From Psococerastis gibbosa (Eukaryota > Arthropoda > Insecta > Psocodea > Psocidae): a DNA stretch of 64,000 bases. Location: contig OZ020485.1 in assembly GCA_963971405.1 (NCBI GenBank), positions 15,748,001 through 15,812,000 of the forward strand, read 5' to 3'. Each line of letters opens with the position of its first letter. Position 1 is the stretch's first letter. Shown here piece after piece: positions 57,560 to 64,000 of the stretch. The position numbers and the translations under genes were made by a program. Under the pieces are notes generated by a model. The model was not told where the DNA came from, did no database searches, and was given only the letters and a program-made list of their open reading frames with translations.

Positions 57560-57976
57560 ATCATCCTCGGTTGCTATTGTAAGTCCTAGTAAATCTCCTC
57601 AATATATAAAATACACCTTAAAACTCAATTGCATACAGACGAACAGACCAATACATTGCAACAGTAGTAACAATGACAGGGTACGCAATAATTTCTTAAA
57701 AACATACTTTTTGTACAGAACCAAACCTTTTTTTAGGAAAGCAACCTGTTTGATTTTATTAATCTATTAAACAACAAAAATATACCTGAAGGTAGAAATA
57801 ATCGATAGAAAGGTTCCGCAGAAAAAGTATTTTTTAGTCATTTATCATGAAAATTGAGTTATTTCTATTTTTTTACCCCCAGAAGCGAGAAGCAAACTAT
57901 CAAGGGGCAAGTGACCGCATTTAGTTAACATTAATAACGACTACTAAGTATGTGAATTTAAAAGAAATCGTTGGAG
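57560..57976 (-). repeat. Dispersed repeat A, internal fragment
   Basis: AATCGATAGAAAGGTTCCGCAG and AAGGGGCAAGTGACCGCATTTAGTTAACATT match the middle of the copies at 3448 and 47330. It is cut at AAATCGTTGGAGG, where the element with CGGAGGGGAC motifs begins. Confidence 0.7.
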
Positions 57977-57984
57977 GGTCATTC

Positions 57985-60005
57985 TAAGAAAAGTGTCAGT
58001 TTTAAAGAGTTTTTTTTTTTTTAAACTGAAATCTTTTCAAATGAACGTTTAAGGAATCTATTACTGCTCTACAGCATCAAAACAATGGATTGCTGACATT
58101 CGCCTCACACAACAGTAGCTATATAGCCCGAAAAAAACAAGTTTTTTGAAACGTTCGATCACGGAGGGGACAATCTAGTGAATGGAGGGGACATTACTGA
58201 TGATATTTTAGATGATTTTTGATAAGCCTGTGCTGATAAATTTAGTAAAGCGGAAATTTAATGCTGCAATACATTTATTTATTTTTAGGCGCGGGACTCT
58301 TTCGAGTATTTGCGCCTGTTGGTGTGTGTGTGCGGAAGTGATGGCTTATTTGGATACTATTGGTAGTTGTGGTTTAGAATGGTTTTCTTGAGTTTGTCTA
58401 CAGGTGTGGCATGACTTCGGTCTTGATTATGCTGCAATATCAATAGATGTTATTTGCTGGGGCCTTTTCCTGTGCCGTAATTACTTCGATCCAAACATGA
58501 CATCTTTTTAAATTTCGTGCACGGAGGAGACTTACACGAATGAACGGAAGAGAATCTTTAGATAACCTTCCATACAAGTTCGTCCCTTGAGGCGAGTTCG
58601 GTAACAACAATTTCACCTCTACAATTTTCCTCGGTGAAATGTTATGTTGTATGTATGTAATGCTAAACTCATTTCTCTCCAAGAACATTCTTATATTTTC
58701 TCTCAAATTATTTGATTTAGTCTCAGCCAATTGAGCTTCTTGCAGTTTTTCTTTCGCAATACAGAAGGCGCGATTCCTCCCAAAAATGACCTGAAGTGAT
58801 ATTTCTCAATCATTTTACCACTAAGAAGCTCTAGAAATGATTTTTTATTTTTATAAGACAGGGTCTTTGTGTAGTTGGTTGCAATTGGCGCTTTTAAGGC
58901 CTCATTGAACAGTAGCTCCTATCAGCAAGGGGAAGCATTTGGTCCATAACTTTTCATGGCGATGGCTCACGATGTCCATTTTTGTCAATTCCATGACACC
59001 TCATTTTGTATTTGTCTCGACTTGCTTTCATCATCTCCAACTTTAGTTTCAACTCTTTAATCTCTTTGTCTTTCATCTCTCTGCTTGTTCGACTTCTTTT
59101 TTGATGACTCTCAGGATTTGGAGAAGCCAATGGTGGAGTTCCAGGGGTGAATTTGCCGTTATTTGTACACCTAACCTCAGCGGTTCCTTTTTGTGTATGC
59201 GAAGTCTTTGAGCTTTCTTCTTCCATGCCTTCCTCACTGTTCTTATTTATTTTTCAGACTAGTCCTTGGCTAGTTTAATTTTGCCCTCATTCACGCGCTT
59301 ATGATATCTAAGTCTTTCAGCTTTCTTCATTTCTGCATGAGGCTGTGGATTCAGCTTAATTTCTTCTCTTTTCTTCTTCATACTTAGTCGATTTTCTCCC
59401 TCAGCTTTCTTAAATCTTCCGCAGTTTTTTTTACTTTCATGTCAGTACAGTAGGCTATTTGAAAAAGCATAGAATCGACATTGCGACGTGTTCACAGAGC
59501 ATCCAACCCCTCCGTGCCTTTACAGTCCCCTCTCCCTATACTTGGAACGGAGGGGACCAAAAACCATACGAACGGAGGGGACCAAAAACCATACAAACGG
59601 AGGGGACAAATCTTGCTTGTTTATTTTTTCAAGGCAACAACTTTTAAGTTAGAATTCTCAGCCGCAAGAATTGAGTTTAACTACGAACCCTTTACTAGTT
59701 TAAAAAAAAATTGATACATTTTTAATAATATAAATTAATTTAAACATGCACAAAGGGGACGAACCATGTGAATCGAAATAATTATTAAATATTAACCTGA
59801 TGAAAACCGGCTTCAAAAATACTCACACAATGAAATCAAAATAGATGCCAGCAAAACAGAAATAAACCTGTCACTTGCTACGTCCAAAGCGGCAAAAGAT
59901 CAATTTCCGGCCCAATAAAAAAATTAAAATTGGCGCGGAAAATGGCTTGCACGGAGGGGACGAAACTAGTGTAACATGAATTCCACTGATGTTTTTGAAG
60001 TGCCA
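57985..60005 (-). mobile_element. Unclassified degraded element with CGGAGGGGAC motifs
   Basis: The motif (A/T)CGGAGGGGAC occurs near both edges and within: 58160-58171, 58182-58192 (ATGGAGGGGAC), 58520-58531 (CGGAGGAGAC), three times at 59546-59607 in a 25-bp tandem array with CAAAAACCATA, and 59950-59961; a variant is at about 59752. Remnants of a minus-strand protein lie between. Clustering near both ends suggests subterminal transposase-binding repeats. Terminal inverted repeats were not found, so the edges are approximate. Confidence 0.45.
58440..59381 (-). pseudogene. Frameshifted Lys/Arg-rich protein remnant
   Basis: On the minus strand, several frames carry protein-like stretches in order. 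First comes MKKKREEIKLNP and AERLRYHKRVNEGKIKLAKD (59259-59381, ending in TAG). Then RKAWKKKAQRLRIHKKEP in a second frame. Then a coiled-coil stretch (MKDKEIKELKLKLEMMKASR) in the frame 58954-59226, and finally NNLRENIRMFLERNEFSI in the frame 58440-58730. At least two frameshifts and several stops separate them. The pattern recalls a multi-copy uncharacterised arthropod protein family with basic repeats; that is from memory and unverified. It most likely belongs to the surrounding mobile element. Confidence 0.5.
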
Positions 60006-60009
60006 CAAT

Positions 60010-60790
60010 CTCCGTGACGGTCAAAATTTTCTACTCCGAGATTTCAACAGATTTACACGCTTTGAGGTCCCAGGAACCCCAAAAAGTGTTTTTTTATGAA
60101 ATGTCTGTCTGATTGTAATAAAATTTTGCATATTGGTTCATAAAAATCACTTTTTTATTTTGGGCTATCGCAATGGGGTCGGGGGGGGGGGGGGGGTTAA
60201 TCTAAAAAAAACTCTAAAATAACTTATGAAAAATCATTTCCAAAAACGGCTCGAACTATTTCTTTCGAGTTTACATATGTATTATAGTCGTTATTAATGT
60301 TAACAGAATACATTGGGTCACTTTCCCCTTAATAGTTTGCTTCCGGGGGTAAAAAAAATAAAAATAACTAAATTTTCATGGAAAAATTACTAAAGAATAT
60401 TTTTTCTCCGGAACCTTTCTATTGATGACTTCTACCTTCAGGTATGTTTTAGGTGTTCAATTGAGTAACAAAACCAAACAGAATGCTTTCCCAAAAAAAA
60501 ATTTGGTTCTGTGCTAAAAATTATTTTTTGAAGAAATTCTGGAAAATTCACGCTCCCATGTGTGCCCTGTCATGGATACTACTGTTGCGATGTATTGGTC
60601 TGATCGTTTACTTCGTTCCAGAATATGTGATTGAGTTTTAAGGGGTTTTAGTATACTGAGGAGGACCCCCCTCCCATTGGGATCCGAAGTTTAAGCATAG
60701 GGAAATTATTTACTATGACATTACACATTATGTCTATCAACTAATTAATAAATTGGAAAGCATGTTCGAGAAAACTCAGACCGGTTCATT
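60010..60790 (+). repeat. Dispersed repeat A, near-complete copy
   Basis: GTGACGGTCAAAATTTTCTACTCC through TTTACACGCTTTGAGGTCCC, a reduced GTCTGTCTG, the AACGGCTC block and the distal AATTGGAAAGCATGTTCGAG and ACTCAGACCGGTTC. A poly-G run of about 16 lies at 60181-60197. It lies in the intron between 57349 and 60972. Confidence 0.75.
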
Positions 60791-60971
60791 TTCGGAAGAA
60801 CACCAACGCATTTCCCCTTATATTGCATACCTATCTATTCTACTTTATATCTTTGATGCCAATGATGAAACTCGTCTCAATACAGTATTCGTGGGATTCC
60901 GTTTACTAAGGCTTAATAAAATATGGCTAGACACGCCCTTATCACTGGTGCGTTCTGGGTAATTCACTTAC

Positions 60972-62542
60972 TTCCAGGAGGCATGACCCCAGATAAATCA
61001 TCATCGTTCGTTGGCAGGGGAAATTGTGCTTCGCGTTTTCTACGAGACTTCGGACTTAAAAGGTTTTGAACTGAATGACTTAGGCTTAGCTTCTGTTGTT
61101 GAGGTGGAGATTGTTGATCTTGAGATTGTTCAACTGACTGCTCTGGATTGTCGGGGTCTCGCTGTAGATTCAGGTTGGATAAAATTCCTTCTGTTGAAAA
61201 GTTGGGCTTTGGCTTTGCGGAAGAGATTACATTATCTGAGTGCTCTGAACCCTCTGGCGGATGTCCTTGCTGTAGTTTTGATTGGACAGCGCGACTTATA
61301 GAAGGGTGTGTTACACCTAAATGCTCTGGATTTTCTGGTAATGGGTCTCGCTGTGGAATCTGGTGACTGCCAATACTCGTGCTCTGCCTGGATAGATGTC
61401 CTTCCACTGAAAATTCGGGCGGTGGTTTTGCAGAAGAGTGCTTTGAACTTCCGGTGGATATCCTCGCTGTAGTTTTGATTGGACGGTGCGACTTATAGAA
61501 GGGTGGGTTTGGTACATCTAAATGCTCTGGCTTCTCTGGTGAAGGGTCTCGCTGTGGAATCTGGTGACTGCCAATACTCGTGCTCTGCCTGGATAGAAGT
61601 CCTTCCACTGAAAAGTTGGGCTGTGGTTTTGCAGAAGAGTGCTTTGAACTTCCGGTGGATATCCTCGCTGTAGTTTTGATTGGACGGTGCGACTTATCGA
61701 AGGGTGGGTTAGGTATATCTAAATGCTCTGGTTTCTCTGGTGAAGGGTGTCGCTGTGGATTATGGGGACCACCAGTACTCGTGCTCTGCCTGGATAACTC
61801 GCGTTTTCGACGAGAATTTGGACTTAACATTAATTCAATTGAATGGCTTAGCTTCCCTTGTTGAGGTGGAGACTGCTGATCTTCAGATTTGCTACCACTT
61901 CCGATAGGGTTTACTTCAACTGAAAGCTCTGGATTTTCGGGATTCTGGGGACCGCCAGTACTCGTGCTCTGCCTGGATAACTCGCGTTTTCGACGAGAAT
62001 TGGGACTTAACATTATTTCAATTGAATGGCTTAGCTTCTGTTGTTGAGGTGGAGTCTGTTGATCTTCAGATTTGCTACCACTTGCTGAAGGGATTCCTTC
62101 AACTGAATGCTCTGGATTCTCGGGATTATGAGGACCGCCACTACTCGTGCTCTGACTGGGTAAAAGGCCTTCCACTGAAAAGTCGGGCTTTGCCTCTGGC
62201 GGCTTTCGTTGCAGAGGGTCTCTAGCACTTCTTGAATGGCTCACTTCAAATGGATGCATTGGTACCTCAGATGAAGATCTTTGGAGTCGATCCAAGGGGT
62301 TAATACTACTTGTGGAAGAGATTACTTCTACTGAGGGTTCTAAATGCTCTTCTGGATGTCCTCGCTGTGGCTCCGACCGGTCACCGGGACTAATAGAAGG
62401 TTGTGCCACATCAGAACTATCCGGAATCTCTGGTGAAGGATTTTGCTGTGGATTCGGGGATCCGGTGGTACTCGTGCTCTGGATGGATGGAAGTCCTTCC
62501 ACTGAAAAGTCGGGATTTTGCTTTGGCGGCATCGTCAAAGGT
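60972..62542 (-). CDS. Ser/Pro-rich protein with repeated eh1-like motifs
   Basis: One long exon on the minus strand: acceptor CCTTTATTTCAG before 62542, donor CCTGGAA|GTAAGT after 60972. From ATG 62532 (MPPKQNPDFSVEG) it encodes 520 residues; the frame is open further upstream, so coding could extend into an earlier exon. The protein is almost wholly disordered, rich in Ser, Pro, Gln and Glu. eh1-like motifs lie at residues 118-124 and 307-313 (FSVEGLL), 169-175 (HSIEIML), 230-236 (HSIELML), 445-451 (FSTEGIL) and 486-492 (HSVQNLL), with weaker ones at 9, 142 and 374. SRRKRE follows three of them (179, 240, 496). Two repeat types have periods of 61 and 67 residues. eh1 motifs in known proteins bind Groucho/TLE corepressors. 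Function unknown. Confidence 0.7.
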
Positions 62543-62959
62543 CTGAAATAAAGGAAATAGCACAATGAAAATGAATATACTTGTAATACATACATTTTCT
62601 TCATAACCCATGCTTCAGTCGTAACCATTCTTTTTACCCTGGATGTAAAGCGCTGTAAGTAGAATTTTTTCATCAGAATCCCAACTACTTTTTCAAACAA
62701 ACAATGCGGCACCCAGTGATTACATTTTTTTTTAACTATGGCGCGAGACTCTTGAGTATTTGCATACTTGCAATATGTTTATGGTGTTAGTTTCTTGTTT
62801 GTTTTGGTTAATAGTTAGTTTGAACAGTTTGGTATGGGTCTATTAAATTCGGCATAGGCACTGCTGTTAAAGTGCTTTTACCGAGAGTGCTCTGGACGAC
62901 GCGACGAGGTTGCCCAGGGACTGTTTCAAACAGATACTCTTTATATCTTTTGCGAGAGC

Positions 62960-63095
62960 GACAAACAACCATTTAGTAAAAACCACTTTTTTGGGCTCCT
63001 GGGTCCTCAAAACGTGCAAATCCGTTGGAATCTCGGAATCGAAAATTCATCACAAAGTTCCTTATGCTACTTATAAATTGGAAAGCAATAACGTG
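62960..63095 (-). repeat. Dispersed repeat A, 5' fragment
   Basis: AACCACTTTTTTGGGCTCC through TCCTCAAAACGTGCAAATCCG and CTTATAAATTGGAAAGC matches the start of repeat A read on the minus strand. The GTCT run has been lost. Confidence 0.65.
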
Positions 63096-63099
63096 AAAC

Positions 63100-64000
63100 A
63101 TAAAACTTAATAAAATATGCTTAATCCGACAAATTTCATGAAACATAAATTTTTGAAGAACCTTATACAGGACTGAAGTGATATTTTGAATGGTAATTCG
63201 CAGAGTTTCAAATTGTACATTGGTTAAAATAAACGTTCGGCAGCCATATTATGACAATTTCGGATTAACTTAATACCAAATTACTGATGTCAACAAAGTG
63301 CCACTTGACGGTGTCAAAATATTTTAGCACGGAAAATCCAAATTTAAACATTATTGCAATGGTTACCTTGTTTTTAAAATTGAAGGAAATAGGCTAGTAA
63401 TAAACATTCAAATGTCCTGTTTGGAAATTTGGAAATATAAAAAGAATTTGAATCAATGTGTCTACATCTAACGGAATTATAAAAAGATCACCAAAAATAT
63501 ATCCGAGGATTAATTTATAATTTTGAGGGGGGGGGGGGGGGTTTCAGCGAAAAAATCCTAAGATTATTTGCCCTGCAGTCGTATAGGATAGATTCTCTTC
63601 AGAAATCGTTAATAACCGTGGCCCTTTCATATTGTGCCAAAACCGTGCAACATGACGTATGGGTCATATTTTAACATGGGGTAGGTATTGTTTCCTGGGT
63701 GAAATAGTGTTTTTCTTATTGCTTTCCTATTATATTATATATTATATCTATATATTATATTATTATCATAAGTTATATGGCATGTTTGTCCTAAACATTT
63801 CCACCGTGAAGAATCTATAGAGAGTGTTAACGCCTGGTGGGGCCGGGGCCTGGCCGGGTGTCCACTGAAGACAATCCAAGACCACAATGTGTGCAGACCT
63901 GAAAGGATTGAAAAAATAACGAATGGTGATTTAGATGGCAATTCCCTTATATTAGAAAACATTTTTACAAGGTGTGGTCTTTCGGTAACAATCATTTGCC
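63100..64000. other. Unannotated end of window
   Basis: A poly-G run (63526-63541) and a TATATTA low-complexity block (63728-63765). No gene, RNA or paired repeat is supported. Confidence 0.45.

Noticed and set aside
58440..59381. Extra exons of the eh1-repeat gene
   Set aside because: Frames are broken by stops and frameshifts and are surrounded by the CGGAGGGGAC motif, so a mobile-element remnant within the intron fits better.
1..64000. CRISPR array, operon or prokaryotic features
   Set aside because: No regularly spaced identical repeats with unique spacers of suitable length, and the genes have spliceosomal introns. The array at 53.4 kb has variable motif copies and ~140-bp spacing.

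Overview
This is a window of animal nuclear DNA, most likely from an arthropod and plausibly an insect. Genes are split by GT-AG introns, the DNA is AT-rich, and most of it is transposon debris: a BEL/Pao LTR element, jockey-like LINE fragments, a tRNA-Glu-derived SINE, hAT-type and other MITEs, and a high-copy repeat carrying a GTCT microsatellite. Nothing here fixes the species.

Three genes are well supported. (1) A FoxB-class forkhead transcription factor lies on the minus strand (exons 31956-32278, 21157-21410, 19342-19601). Splice phases match and give a predicted 278-residue protein; the 10.5 kb first intron has filled with mobile elements. (2) A short-chain dehydrogenase of the DHRS11/farnesol-dehydrogenase type lies on the plus strand in five exons (37099-41468). 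All phases match, giving 263 residues, but the usual catalytic serine is predicted to be glycine. (3) A C2H2 zinc-finger exon with eight fingers is on the minus strand (45497-46339). A truncated second copy with three fingers lies 3.6 kb away (49518-49967). The N-terminal coding part of the two copies is identical while the fingers have diverged strongly.

A fourth gene, on the minus strand (60972-62542, joined in phase to 57260-57349), encodes a Ser/Pro-rich disordered protein. It carries repeated eh1-like motifs (FSVEGLL, HSIEIML) and three SRRKRE basic patches. I do not recognise it, and it is the best candidate for something undescribed.

Region by region. 0-15 kb: dispersed repeats, two hAT-type MITEs, two other MITEs, SINEs and one orphan exon-like ORF. 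15.2-17.5 kb: a large palindrome and a 3-4 unit tandem array with coding-like frames. 18.9-32.3 kb: FoxB and its intronic elements. 33-37 kb: no clear gene. 37-41.5 kb: the dehydrogenase, with a nested MITE and a SINE in its introns. 43-44.5 kb: an hAT-type MITE and another nested MITE. 45-52.4 kb: the zinc-finger duplication inside a mosaic of local repeats. 52.8-54 kb: a 394-bp palindromic element and an array of a spaced TCTGACGCGCTCGAG motif. 54.4-56.5 kb: a degraded LINE. 57-62.7 kb: the eh1-repeat gene, with a degraded mobile element (repeated CGGAGGGGAC) in its intron. 63-64 kb: nothing recognised.

All coordinates, reading frames and splice sites were read by eye. Family names rest on remembered motifs; no database search was run.
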